DNA from: Aporhodopirellula aestuarii
GTDB lineage: Bacteria; Planctomycetota; Planctomycetia; Pirellulales; Pirellulaceae
Direction of reading: 5' to 3'
Length of the DNA: 64,000 nucleotides
Assembly: GCF_023701485.1 (NCBI RefSeq)
Contig: NZ_JAMQBK010000029.1
Span: 124,001-188,000 of the forward strand
A program made the translations under genes and the position numbers. This document shows positions 18,144-26,899 of the stretch, piece by piece; the stretch's first letter is position 1, and every line of letters begins with the position of its first letter. The notes beneath the pieces are model-generated. The model was given only the letters and a program-made list of their open reading frames with translations. It ran no database searches and had not been told where the DNA came from.

Positions 18144-18504
18144 GAGACATTGTTATTTAAGGGCAATCTGGTGCGACCAAAAACGAGCTTCTTAGCCGCA
18201 AGCAACCAATTCGTCTAGGTATCAATTCCCCAGACCCCCTAGTGTAGCTCATCCAATTGGATTGACCGGAGGGCGAGATCGGGAGCCGCAACCGTGAATG
18301 CCGCACAGATGGCAGGGAATACGGTTTGTATGCATTTTTCGGTCCGATTGCGGACATCTTGGGATGCGGGGCCCGAAAAATCGATTCGATCAGACCGCCG
18401 TGCGGCAGCGAAAAATGGCGGATTGGCTTGATTTCCGTTGGGAATGGCGTCTGGAGGCAAATGGCTGACATTTTGTCACTGCCCGCCGTTGCCCACCGCG
18501 CACG
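18144..18504. other. Intergenic region upstream of the NRPS operon
   Basis: This stretch of about 360 bp lies between the first codon of the FAAL-NRPS gene and the porin terminator. It holds no convincing gene in either direction. It must contain the promoter of the NRPS operon, but I could not pick out a convincing -35/-10 pair. Confidence 0.5.
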
Positions 18505-18542
18505 AAAAAACCGCCCGATCGCTGGAAGCAACCGGACGGTTT
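18505..18542 (-). terminator. Rho-independent terminator of the porin gene
   Basis: On the minus strand, about 30 nt after the porin stop, a stem of about 14 pairs (AACCGTCCGGTTGC with GCGATCGGGCGGTT, including G-U pairs) encloses a short loop and is followed by six T residues. This is a classic intrinsic terminator. Confidence 0.85.
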
Positions 18543-18574
18543 GGCGGGTTCTAGAGAACGATTAAGTGTTCTGT

Positions 18575-19963
18575 TTAGAACAGGAAGATCGTGTCCATGC
18601 CGAAGGTGAACTGATTGTCGTCACGATCTTCGAGAGCGACGGTCGAGGCCGCCAGGGTGGCGGCGTCGGTATCGACCCAGTCCCAGCGGATTTCAGGACG
18701 CATGATGACGTTCGAGTGAGGCTTGTAGTTCAAACCGAAAGTCAAAGCGTAGACGTCAGCGTCAGTCGCTCCAGGAACTCCACCGAAACCTTGGCTTTCG
18801 CCGTCGACGTGCCACCACTCGAAGCGTGAACCAATGCCGAGGCAATCGTTGATCGAGTACAACAGGTACTGGTTGATGCCGGCAGTGCTACGCTGGGTGT
18901 TGCCCGCAACATCTTCCGTTTCGAGAATGTCGTTTTGGAAGATGTACTGAAGTCGGTCCGACAGGGTCACGTCGAAGACGAGCGAGTGCATGTAACCGTC
19001 TTCACGAGTTCCAGCACCGGCCTTGGTTTCGCCGAATCGACCCATGGTGGTTGCGTAGGTCATGTTGACGTTGTCCGTCAGACCGAGCGAGAATCCACCC
19101 AAGTATGCGTCGCCGTTGTCTTCGAAGCCGCTGTCCCAACCGAGGCTGTATCCACCCCAGACAGTCACATCGTCGCTAACGTTGTAGGTCGCCAACGCAC
19201 CGGTGTGCGTGAAAGGCTCGCTGAAGTTGAACGTGTAAGCGTGGCTGTAGAAGAAGTTGCCAGGAGCACCGACGACTTCCCATCCGATGATGGTGTAGAA
19301 GTGGCCCACTTTAACCGAGAGGTCACCGTAGCCGACTTCACCGTAAAGCTGCGGCAATGCGTGGCCGTAGTCGTTACCGTTGTCCCAGTCGTTATCCCAG
19401 TGTCCGTTATCTAAACCGAACGCTTGGGTATTGGGGCCGTCGGTACCGTAGATGTAGTCGATGCGTCCACCGAAATCGAAGCCGCTCGACGTGTCGAGAG
19501 CTTTTTCGGCGTACAACCAGCTTTGCTGAAGCTGAACTTCATCGGGGCGGTTGTTGAACGCTGGAAGAGCTGCGGAGTGATAACCGAGCGAAGCCCAGCC
19601 GCCGACGTTGATTCCGTGACCGATGTCGCCGAAGAGCGAGCAGGGGTCGCCGCAATCGCCCATAGGCAGGCATCCGCCGAGTTCACATCCGCCGATTGCA
19701 CATCCTGCCGAGTCACAGCCGCTGTCGCAGCAAGTGTCTTCGCAGCAAGCCACTTCGCAGCCGCACTCAGGCTCGCAGCACAAATTGTCGCCGCAAACTG
19801 GGTCGCAGCATGTTGGCTCGCAGCCACATACTGGTTCGCCGCAGTCGCAGCTGGTTTCGCAGAAGGAAACCATGTTGATATCGTTTGCTGTCGCAGTGGT
19901 GAGGTTGTGTGCGTTGATTCCGCATGCAACGGCTGCGATCAGGGCTAATTTACTAAGCTTCAT
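18575..19963 (-). CDS. Outer-membrane beta-barrel porin with Cys-rich N-terminal region
   Basis: I chose the ATG at 19963, which has GGAGAA just upstream and begins a clear signal peptide (MKLSKLALIAAVACG); the frame stays open further upstream. The mature ~460-residue protein opens with about 85 residues rich in Cys pairs (CCEPECGCEVACCEDTCC). The rest is a barrel-like sequence of alternating aromatic and Gly strands (INVGGWASLGYH, FDFGGRIDYIYG) ending in a C-terminal Phe (MDTIFLF), as expected for an outer-membrane barrel of the planctomycete porin/BBP2 type. It probably sits in the outer membrane, with the Cys-rich head possibly cross-linked to the cell envelope. A strong terminator follows. 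The transported substrate is unknown. Confidence 0.85.
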   Translation of the reverse strand: MKLSKLALIAAVACGINAHNLTTATANDINMVSFCETSCDCGEPVCGCEPTCCDPVCGDNLCCEPECGCEVACCEDTCCDSGCDSAGCAIGGCELGGCLPMGDCGDPCSLFGDIGHGINVGGWASLGYHSAALPAFNNRPDEVQLQQSWLYAEKALDTSSGFDFGGRIDYIYGTDGPNTQAFGLDNGHWDNDWDNGNDYGHALPQLYGEVGYGDLSVKVGHFYTIIGWEVVGAPGNFFYSHAYTFNFSEPFTHTGALATYNVSDDVTVWGGYSLGWDSGFEDNGDAYLGGFSLGLTDNVNMTYATTMGRFGETKAGAGTREDGYMHSLVFDVTLSDRLQYIFQNDILETEDVAGNTQRSTAGINQYLLYSINDCLGIGSRFEWWHVDGESQGFGGVPGATDADVYALTFGLNYKPHSNVIMRPEIRWDWVDTDAATLAASTVALEDRDDNQFTFGMDTIFLF

Positions 19964-20635
19964 TGCTTTCTCCGTGTTTATCCCAATCCAATGGGGTCGA
20001 TTTGTGGCACCAAGATAATTCGATGTGGCCAGACGATCGAAGCGACGCACTCGCGTGAGTGCATTACGTTTCGAACCTCCGCGACCGAAAACACATTTCG
20101 GTCCTGCCGGACTCTCCCACGACGCCAGCCGCCACTGACGATCGTGATTGAGACTAATGGCTGTTTCCGGTTCCACACCGGGTCGTCGCAAACTTCATCG
20201 GTGCGTGGAGGCTCCGTCCCGTTATGAAGCTGGTCGAAATGCGAGGGAACAGCCAATCGCAGGTCCTAACATTCACGTGAGAATAAGGCTGCGGGTTCAG
20301 GTGACATTGACGGCCAGGGAAAGTGTGGCGATTGAGGACGCGAAAGGCGGCTCGGTTGGGTGGGAGGAGGTTGTCTGCTGGGGGTCAACAGCCATTTTTG
20401 CCTCTGCGGGATGATCGATCCGGCCCCCTGGCCGCTCCCAGATTGCTGCGCAACCGCTCAAAATGGGGCCCTCATCCAAAGGAGTGGCGTCTGTCCGCCA
20501 AATCCTGCTTTCCATCAAGGGCGAAAGTCGCTATTCTACCGGGCTTCCAAAAAAGAAATCTTGCCTCGGTGCGTGTTTCGCACGGTGGTATACACGATCA
20601 ACTACACATTTAATTAACGGCGGCGGAGAATTTCG
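19964..20635. other. Divergent intergenic region between porin and rpmB
   Basis: This region of about 670 bp separates the divergent porin and rpmB genes and should hold both promoters. A small inverted repeat (GCACTC-GCGT-GAGTGC, 20047-20062) lies in the porin leader. Short open frames here lack any recognisable protein signature and I do not call them. Confidence 0.5.
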
Positions 20636-20905
20636 ATGGCACGACAATGCGAAGCGTGCGGCAAAAAAGTTCAAGTGGGCAATCGGATCGAAACACGCGG
20701 GAAAGCAAAATATCTCGGTGGTGTCGGTACCAAAGTCACCGGTTGTACTCGCCGCAAATTTGTCCCGAACCTGCAACGTGTGCACGTGACGTTGCCCAGC
20801 GGTGAGAACAAAACCGTCCGCGTTTGTGTGCAATGCATCCGCAGCGGAATTGTTCGTAAAACGGTCAAGACCAAGCCGTTTGACGTCAGCGGCGCGAAGA
20901 AATAG
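20636..20905 (+). CDS. rpmB: 50S ribosomal protein L28
   Basis: This 89-residue protein has the L28 signature (MARQCEACGKKVQVGN, then GTKVTGCTRRKFVPNLQ). Two CxxC pairs (CEAC near residue 5 and CVQC near residue 64) show it is the zinc-ribbon (C+) form. It is part of the large ribosomal subunit. The stop overlaps the GTG of gatC by one base, so the two are probably co-transcribed. Confidence 0.97.
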   Translation: MARQCEACGKKVQVGNRIETRGKAKYLGGVGTKVTGCTRRKFVPNLQRVHVTLPSGENKTVRVCVQCIRSGIVRKTVKTKPFDVSGAKK

Positions 20906-21213
20906 TGACTGACGGCGTCGACATCGACAAACTCGCCCGATTGGCCAAGCTCGATCTGACCGAACAGGAACGAGAGAGCTTTGGTCGCCAGGTGGGCGAA
21001 ATCTTGACTTTCGTCGAACAACTCTCGCAGCTCGATACCGAGGGTGTCGAGCCGATGACGAGTGCGCTGGACGTTCAAAACCGCTTTCGCGATGACGTCC
21101 CCGGTGAGAGTCTTTCCCCCGAAACCGCCACAGCATCTGCTCCCGCCTCGCAGGACGGTTTCTTCTTGGTCCCACCCGTCCTCGGTGCCGCCGCAACCGG
21201 GAAAGACAGCTAG
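20905..21213 (+). CDS. gatC: Asp-tRNA(Asn)/Glu-tRNA(Gln) amidotransferase subunit C
   Basis: This 102-residue protein matches GatC: DIDKLARLAKLDLTEQERESF at the N-terminus, then EILTFVEQLSQLDTEGVEP and a central FRDDVPGESLS. GatC stabilises the GatCAB complex, which amidates misacylated Glu-tRNA(Gln) or Asp-tRNA(Asn). It starts at a GTG overlapping the rpmB stop by one base. gatA and gatB are not adjacent: the next gene is a convergent sulfatase, so the complex is encoded at dispersed loci. Confidence 0.93.
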   Translation: MTDGVDIDKLARLAKLDLTEQERESFGRQVGEILTFVEQLSQLDTEGVEPMTSALDVQNRFRDDVPGESLSPETATASAPASQDGFFLVPPVLGAAATGKDS

Positions 21214-21295
21214 ACGGGCTCGTTACCTCAACTTGGTGGCATTAGACCGTTTTCTGACACTTTTGGGGCTCTGACGCGTTCGGAACTGCGGCACG

Positions 21296-22927
21296 CTAGT
21301 TGGCTGCGGTCGCAAGCTGTGCTTTCCAGCCTGCTCTGAACGTTGCGAGTAATTCTGCGACCAGCTCCGGGTGATCGTCGGCGATATTGACCGTTTCGGA
21401 CGGATCGGATTGATGGTCGTAAAGTTCGATGTCGATCGGATCGGCCAACGCGTTGCGGTAGTCTTGCCACACCACGAGACGGTACCGGTCGGTCCGCATT
21501 GTATAACCCATCAGATGCGTCTCGAATAAGTCACGATCCCACTTATCACCCTGTTGCTCGATGATGCGTTCTTCAACCTCTTGGATCAGCGGGCCGAAGA
21601 ACGTTTCACGCATCCCGGCGGACAACGGGTTGGCTGCCCATTCACGCAGCGCCGGGTTGGGGAACTGACTGAACGCGGCTGTTTTCCAAGGCAGGTTGGG
21701 ATCGCGAATGAGGGGATGGAAGCTGTGCCCTTCTAAGTGCTCGGGTTGAGCGATGCCGGCCAGCTCGCAAAGCGTTGGGTACATGTCAACCAACTCCACC
21801 AAGGCATCTGTCTTGGATCCGCGAACAGATTCGGGCATATCGGGCGTCCAGATCATGAGGGGAACCCGCGTGGCGATATCGTAATTGGTCGCCTTGCCCC
21901 AGATGCCCATGTCGCCGAGGTGCCAACCGTGGTCGCCCCACACGATGATGATCGTGTTCTCACGGACGCCCGCTTCGTCCAGTGCATCAATCATCCTCCC
22001 GAGCTGTGCGTCAACGTAGCTCACGCATGCCAGGTATGCGTGCTTGAGCGTGCGTGACATTTCCTCGTCGATTGGGCCATGTTTAGGGATGCCATCTCGG
22101 ACGCGTAGTTCAAACGATGGATGCAGCCCCATGGCGGCACCGTTCTCCGGAGGCGTGGTGTGTTCCGCCAGCGGGATGTCGTTGGGATCGTAGAGGTCCC
22201 AATAACGTTTCGGTGCAATGAATTCGAGGTGCGGCTTCTTCATGCCGAGCCCGAGAAAGAACGGTTTGTCCTGGTCAGACACCAGTTCTTTCAACGTCGC
22301 GATCGCGGAGTCGGTGTTGTATCCGTCTTCATAGGTGTTGTCGGGGACATCGGCGGCTTCGTACGCGGGACCATGGATCAGTCCGCTACCCGCGATCGCT
22401 GTGCCGTATTTAGCGTCGAGGACTTCTTTGTTCGTACGCCAGATCGCTTGGTTCTCTGGCAATGCGTAACCGCCTGCTGTGTTGATCCGTTTGACCTTGG
22501 GCCGGGTCGGTTTGCGGCTCCAAGACTTGTCTTGATCAGCAGTCGGATCGTTATGAAAAATCTTCCCGCTATAGACGGCTTCGTACCCGTTGGCGATGAA
22601 GTGTTGCGGGAGTGTGACGATGTCCGGGTTGAGTTCACGGAAGTAGGCATAGTTCTCGACCACGCCGATCGTGTCCGGTCGTGCTCCGGTCATCAGGCTG
22701 GCACGCGATGGGCTGCAGATCGCTTGTTGGCAATACGCTCGATTGAACAACAAACCTTGTGATGCCAACTTGTCGAGGTTGGGGGTGATCGCAATTTCGG
22801 AACCGTAGCACCCGAGTTCGGGGCGGAGGTCATCGATGGCGAGGAACAGAATATTGGGGCGATCGGCGGCTTGGCTAGTTGCCGAGAGAAGGGGCAGCAG
22901 CAGGCAGAGTGTGGGGATGATTTTCAT
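21296..22927 (-). CDS. Sulfatase, iduronate-2-sulfatase-like (secreted)
   Basis: A type I (formylglycine) sulfatase of about 543 residues. The ATG at 22927 starts a signal peptide (MKIIPTLCLLLPLLSATSQA) and has CCAGGA upstream; a TTG 36 nt earlier is less likely. Metal-binding Asp residues appear in LAIDDLRPELGCYG, and the modified Cys lies in CSPSRASLMTG near residue 71. GDHGWHLGDMGIWGK carries the second metal site. The DDLRPELGCYG opening is typical of the iduronate-2-sulfatase-like subgroup. It is the last gene of the minus-strand galactan run, so its likely substrate is a sulfate group on an algal galactan fragment in the periplasm. An anaerobic-type or FGE maturase is not in the window. 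Confidence 0.92.
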   Translation of the reverse strand: MKIIPTLCLLLPLLSATSQAADRPNILFLAIDDLRPELGCYGSEIAITPNLDKLASQGLLFNRAYCQQAICSPSRASLMTGARPDTIGVVENYAYFRELNPDIVTLPQHFIANGYEAVYSGKIFHNDPTADQDKSWSRKPTRPKVKRINTAGGYALPENQAIWRTNKEVLDAKYGTAIAGSGLIHGPAYEAADVPDNTYEDGYNTDSAIATLKELVSDQDKPFFLGLGMKKPHLEFIAPKRYWDLYDPNDIPLAEHTTPPENGAAMGLHPSFELRVRDGIPKHGPIDEEMSRTLKHAYLACVSYVDAQLGRMIDALDEAGVRENTIIIVWGDHGWHLGDMGIWGKATNYDIATRVPLMIWTPDMPESVRGSKTDALVELVDMYPTLCELAGIAQPEHLEGHSFHPLIRDPNLPWKTAAFSQFPNPALREWAANPLSAGMRETFFGPLIQEVEERIIEQQGDKWDRDLFETHLMGYTMRTDRYRLVVWQDYRNALADPIDIELYDHQSDPSETVNIADDHPELVAELLATFRAGWKAQLATAAN

Positions 22928-23032
22928 CAGCAGGAATCCTGGGAACGTCTTCGCGGATTTCAAAAGGAATCTGTCGGAGTGTGCAAACCACGTAGCCGAG
23001 AGACTGACCTACGTGGTGAGTTGTGTGTTGGG

Positions 23033-24766
23033 TTACTTTGCCCAGTACGCTTTCTTTTCCAAGCCCGATGCGATGCCGTCTTGGTTGGTGTCGATCTCCT
23101 GAAAAATCGCTTCCACCTTTTCCTGATTCCAGGTCCAGCCGTTCTTGTCCCACTTGGCTTTTTCCAAGCCGATGAAGTGTTCGAGTGTGCTGTCACCGCG
23201 TTTGAGTTTGATTCCCGACGACGTCACTTGAGGGGCTTCGACGACCGGCTCGGCGATGTCGCTGTCGGTTACGTGAGTGGCAGGGCGAAGCGGTGGTGCG
23301 CCGACTTTGACTTCAAATGTTTGGTCAAAGTGAGGCATTTCCGCTTCATGCCATTTGTCGCGAGCAACGGGTGAATCGAAGAACAAAGGCTCCGTGTGCG
23401 TTTGACTCCAATTCTCGGCGGCAGCGATCAACTCTTCGAGTCGTTCGGGATTGCTGGCAGCCAGGTCGTGCGTTTCTCCCAAGTCCTCGGTGATGTTGAA
23501 CAATCGCCAGGGGTGGTTGGCATAGCGGACCGCTTTCCAGTCACCGCGTCGTGCACTGACGTCGCTATAACCATCGCGATGCCGCATCGCAAAGATCACG
23601 TCGTTGGGTCGTGGGTTGGTGCCGCTGGTGATGTCCGCAAGGATGTTTTTTCCATCCAGCTTCTTGCCGCTTGGAATGTCGGCCCCGGCGAGTGCGGCGA
23701 AGGTGGGATAGAAGTCGAGCGCCGTAACGGGATAGTCGAACCTCTGGGCGGGGATCTTGTTCGGCCAGTGGAAGAACATCGGTACGCGAAAACCACCTTC
23801 CCAGGTGTCACCTTTCACTCCACGAAACGGCGCGTTGGAAGATCCGAAGACAGATTTACCGCCGTTGTCGCTCAGGAAAATCACCAAGGTGTTTTCGAAC
23901 TGGCCTTGTTCTTTCAACGTTTGCGTGATGAGACCGACGCCCCGGTCGACTGCCGTTACCATGCCAGCGACGACGCGTCGTTTGCGGTTTTTGATGTGCG
24001 AGTTTGCCGCCAGGTCCTCCTCTTTGGCTTCCATCGGCGAATGGGGCGCGTTGTATGCGAGGTACAGAAAGAACGGGCTGTCTTTCGTTGAGGCTTCGTT
24101 GATGAAACGGACTGCTTGTTTGGACAGCGCGTCGGTCAGGTATTCGTCTTCCGTGGTTTGTTTACCGTTATGCTCGAGCGGCAGTAGGTAGTCGTTGATG
24201 TTTGTCTTTCCTGAACGTTTCTGTCTTTCGTAAGCGGCGGAATACTGTTCGGGAAAATAGTTGTGGCCGCCGCCGAGAAACCCGTAGAAGTCATCAAAAC
24301 CACGGTGGTTGGGATGATAATCGGCTTCTTCCCCGAGGTGCCACTTGCCGATCGCCCCGGTGGTGTAGCCCGCAGTTTGAAGAACGGTGCTGATGATGGT
24401 TTCGTCTTTGGGGATACCGAGTTTGTTGTAGTCGTCCATGCCGGCATGCACTGGCGGCAAGTTGTATTGGCCGCCGAACGCATGCGGGTATCGTCCCGAC
24501 ATCATGCCCATGCGACTGGGGCCACAGAACGGGTGCGCCACGTAACCAGAGGTGCAAATCGTGCCCGCTTTGGCGAGCGAATCCAAATTTGGAGTGCGAA
24601 TGTCGGGGGCGCCGCTGAAGCCGACATCGGAATAACCCAAGTCGTCACACATGATGACCAAGATATTTGGGCACGATGATGTTTCAGCAGCGTCGCATGA
24701 AGCCGGCAGCGCCGACAAGCCAGCAAAAAGTATCAAGAGTAAGGTTGGAAGCCATGCGGTTTTCAT
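23033..24766 (-). CDS. Sulfatase with C-terminal EF-hand tail (secreted)
   Basis: This 577-residue protein has a signal peptide (MKTAWLPTLLLILFAGLSAL), the metal-binding VIMCDDLGYSDVGFSG, and the formylglycine site HPFCGPSRMGMMSGR near residue 80. LSDNGG gives the second metal site. It is therefore an arylsulfatase-type enzyme. The last ~52 residues form a distinct module ending in a canonical calcium loop (DTNQDGIASGLE). That module is nearly repeated at the C-terminus of the GH16 protein at 28592-29785. It lies 84 bp downstream of the GH127 gene and is probably co-transcribed. The context suggests it desulfates carrageenan-like oligosaccharides; subfamily and position specificity cannot be read by eye. 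Confidence 0.93.
   Translation of the reverse strand: MKTAWLPTLLLILFAGLSALPASCDAAETSSCPNILVIMCDDLGYSDVGFSGAPDIRTPNLDSLAKAGTICTSGYVAHPFCGPSRMGMMSGRYPHAFGGQYNLPPVHAGMDDYNKLGIPKDETIISTVLQTAGYTTGAIGKWHLGEEADYHPNHRGFDDFYGFLGGGHNYFPEQYSAAYERQKRSGKTNINDYLLPLEHNGKQTTEDEYLTDALSKQAVRFINEASTKDSPFFLYLAYNAPHSPMEAKEEDLAANSHIKNRKRRVVAGMVTAVDRGVGLITQTLKEQGQFENTLVIFLSDNGGKSVFGSSNAPFRGVKGDTWEGGFRVPMFFHWPNKIPAQRFDYPVTALDFYPTFAALAGADIPSGKKLDGKNILADITSGTNPRPNDVIFAMRHRDGYSDVSARRGDWKAVRYANHPWRLFNITEDLGETHDLAASNPERLEELIAAAENWSQTHTEPLFFDSPVARDKWHEAEMPHFDQTFEVKVGAPPLRPATHVTDSDIAEPVVEAPQVTSSGIKLKRGDSTLEHFIGLEKAKWDKNGWTWNQEKVEAIFQEIDTNQDGIASGLEKKAYWAK
23036..23191 (-). other. C-terminal EF-hand module, copy B (in sulfatase)
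   Basis: Encodes FIGLEKAKWDKNGWTWNQ followed by DTNQDGIASGLE. It is the second copy of the module found at the end of the GH16 enzyme; the catalytic domains in front of the two copies are unrelated. Confidence 0.85.
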
Positions 24767-24850
24767 TGGATGCGCCGTTCTTTCGTCGGATGGTATGGGG
24801 AATGCGGCAGTCCGCCGACGTGTTTCGGAGTGGATGCGATGTTCGGTTCG

Positions 24851-26803
24851 CTACTTCCAAACGACTGGCAGCCAGACTGTCATTTCGGCGTTGCCTCGGT
24901 TGGACCACGCGTAATAAGGGACGAACCGAACCGAGGTGTTCTTCCATTCAGGTTTGCCGATCGGTTCGTACATCGACGTTCGTTCGTCTGACTTGACGTG
25001 AACGTTCCCGGTCAGCGTCGTGATGCCGCCCAAGACATCGGGGTCGTTTTGTTTTTCGAGTTCAATGTCACTGGGGACATAAACATCCAGCGTGCGGGTG
25101 CCCTCGGGCAAGTCGGGTGACTCGAGGCAGTACACCAGCGGGCCGACTTTGATCGCGGTCTGGTTTCGAGTTTCTTCGATGAAGGGATGGCCTTTCATCA
25201 GTTTGACGTCCATCGGCAATTTGAGATCGATGGTGTCGCCAGGCTTCCACGCACGATGGATCCTTGCGAAGGTTCCCGGACTGATTTCCTCGCCCGAGGC
25301 GTCGCCGTTGACGAGCAGTGTGCATTGGTCGGCCCATCCCGGGATTCGGATCAAGATTTCAAACGGTTCTTGCTTGCACGCATCGATCGTGATCTTGACG
25401 TTACCCTCCCATGGGTAGCCGGAATCCTGGTGGAGTTTGATTTCGGAGCCATCGGTAAGCTTTGTCGCTAGTCGATTGCCGCCAAATAAGTTCACTGCCA
25501 CCCCGTTGCTGGTCAGGCTATAGGCCCAGTTGGATATTTTGGCGATGGTGCGAACCAGGTTGGGCGGGCAACAGAAACACTCGATGTACGGTTCGCGGTT
25601 GGCTGATTCGGTGCAGTCGCGGTTGTCCTGGTACTCACGTTGTCCATGGTTATAACGCAGCGGATTGGCGTAGAAGTAGTGTTTGCCATCCGCACTGATG
25701 CCGACCAGTGCGCTGTTGTATGCGACCAGTTCCATGATGTCGGCATGTCGCGAATCGCCTTTGATGCCGAGCATTCGGAAATTGAACATCGCGTTGGCGA
25801 TGTTGGCACAGGTCTCGTTGTATGCCGTCGCATTGGGCATCAGGTACGCGTCCAGGAACCCCTCTTCGATCTTGTCGCGGCGAGTTGACGCCCCGAAGTG
25901 AGCCTGCCCGACCGCGCCGGTGACATACATTTTTTTGTTGGCGACGTTGTCCCACAACCGATCGAGTGCATCGATCAGTGCCTGCTCGCCGGTTTCGGCA
26001 TACACGTCTGCGGCGCCGGCGTAGTAATACAATGCCAACACGGCGTGGCCGACCGCTTCGGTTTCTTCACGGAGCGGCACCCTTTCTTGGACCATGTCGC
26101 CGATCGGGTAACCTTCGGTGCTGGAATCTTCGACGACTGGGGACTTGCCCCGGTTGTTAATGAAGATCTCCGCAAGCTCTAAATAGCGTTTGTCCTTAGT
26201 GGTGCGGTAAAGTTCGGTCAGACCCATGATTTGAGACTGATTGAAACCGAATCGCGACAGCTCCTTGGGTTGTGGTTGGAATAGCTTGTAAAGCAGATTT
26301 GCGTTCTTAATCGCGGTATCTAAGAAGTTCGTCTTCCCCGTGACGCGGTGATGCACGCACGCGGTGGTGTACAGGTGACCGCAGTTGTACATCTCGTGGT
26401 ACTTGCGGTTGGAAAAGTGGGCGGTGCCATCAATTTGGATGTTGGTATGCAGGTAGCCGTCGTCTTCTTGTGCTTTGGCAATGACCTCAATGATCTCGTC
26501 GAGTTCATCGATGATCTTGGCGTCTTGATTGACAGCGTAGATGTAGACGGCGGCTTCCATCCATTTGAAAAAGTCGCCATCGTGCCAGGCAAAACCTTGG
26601 TGTTTGCCTTTTTTGAGGCCGGCGGCGATCTTGAAATTATTGTAACCATGGCCGATGTCGCCTTTGAGTAACGTGCCCATGTGGGGCACCATCACTTCTT
26701 CGCACTGTTTGAATTTCTCGGCCCAGAAGCCATCTGTCCATCGGCAATCGCCGATGCCGATGCTTTTGAGTTTGACGTGTGGGCTATTGGTTGTGTCGAT
26801 CAT
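24851..26803 (-). CDS. GH127-family glycosidase (candidate 3,6-anhydro-D-galactosidase)
   Basis: This 650-residue protein of the DUF1680/GH127 family opens with DCRWTDGFWAEKF and has KYHEMYNCGHLYTTA. Near residue 410, ECFCCPPN carries the paired Cys residues, one the catalytic nucleophile and one a zinc ligand with the nearby Glu in characterised GH127 enzymes. There is no signal peptide, so it should act in the cytoplasm on imported fragments. GH127 is best known for beta-L-arabinofuranosidase. However, in marine carrageenan loci GH127/GH129 members release 3,6-anhydro-D-galactose from desulfated oligosaccharides. Its position between a sugar porter and sulfatases, with the anhydrogalactose pathway nearby, favours that role (inference). 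Confidence 0.88.
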   Translation of the reverse strand: MIDTTNSPHVKLKSIGIGDCRWTDGFWAEKFKQCEEVMVPHMGTLLKGDIGHGYNNFKIAAGLKKGKHQGFAWHDGDFFKWMEAAVYIYAVNQDAKIIDELDEIIEVIAKAQEDDGYLHTNIQIDGTAHFSNRKYHEMYNCGHLYTTACVHHRVTGKTNFLDTAIKNANLLYKLFQPQPKELSRFGFNQSQIMGLTELYRTTKDKRYLELAEIFINNRGKSPVVEDSSTEGYPIGDMVQERVPLREETEAVGHAVLALYYYAGAADVYAETGEQALIDALDRLWDNVANKKMYVTGAVGQAHFGASTRRDKIEEGFLDAYLMPNATAYNETCANIANAMFNFRMLGIKGDSRHADIMELVAYNSALVGISADGKHYFYANPLRYNHGQREYQDNRDCTESANREPYIECFCCPPNLVRTIAKISNWAYSLTSNGVAVNLFGGNRLATKLTDGSEIKLHQDSGYPWEGNVKITIDACKQEPFEILIRIPGWADQCTLLVNGDASGEEISPGTFARIHRAWKPGDTIDLKLPMDVKLMKGHPFIEETRNQTAIKVGPLVYCLESPDLPEGTRTLDVYVPSDIELEKQNDPDVLGGITTLTGNVHVKSDERTSMYEPIGKPEWKNTSVRFVPYYAWSNRGNAEMTVWLPVVWK

Positions 26804-26899
26804 GGTTGTTAATTGGACGTGATAGATGAGATCATGAAAGTGCTGCTTTCAGATAACTGGGCAGCGGACTCATTTGCGAACCCGTGACGTCTAAGCCGC

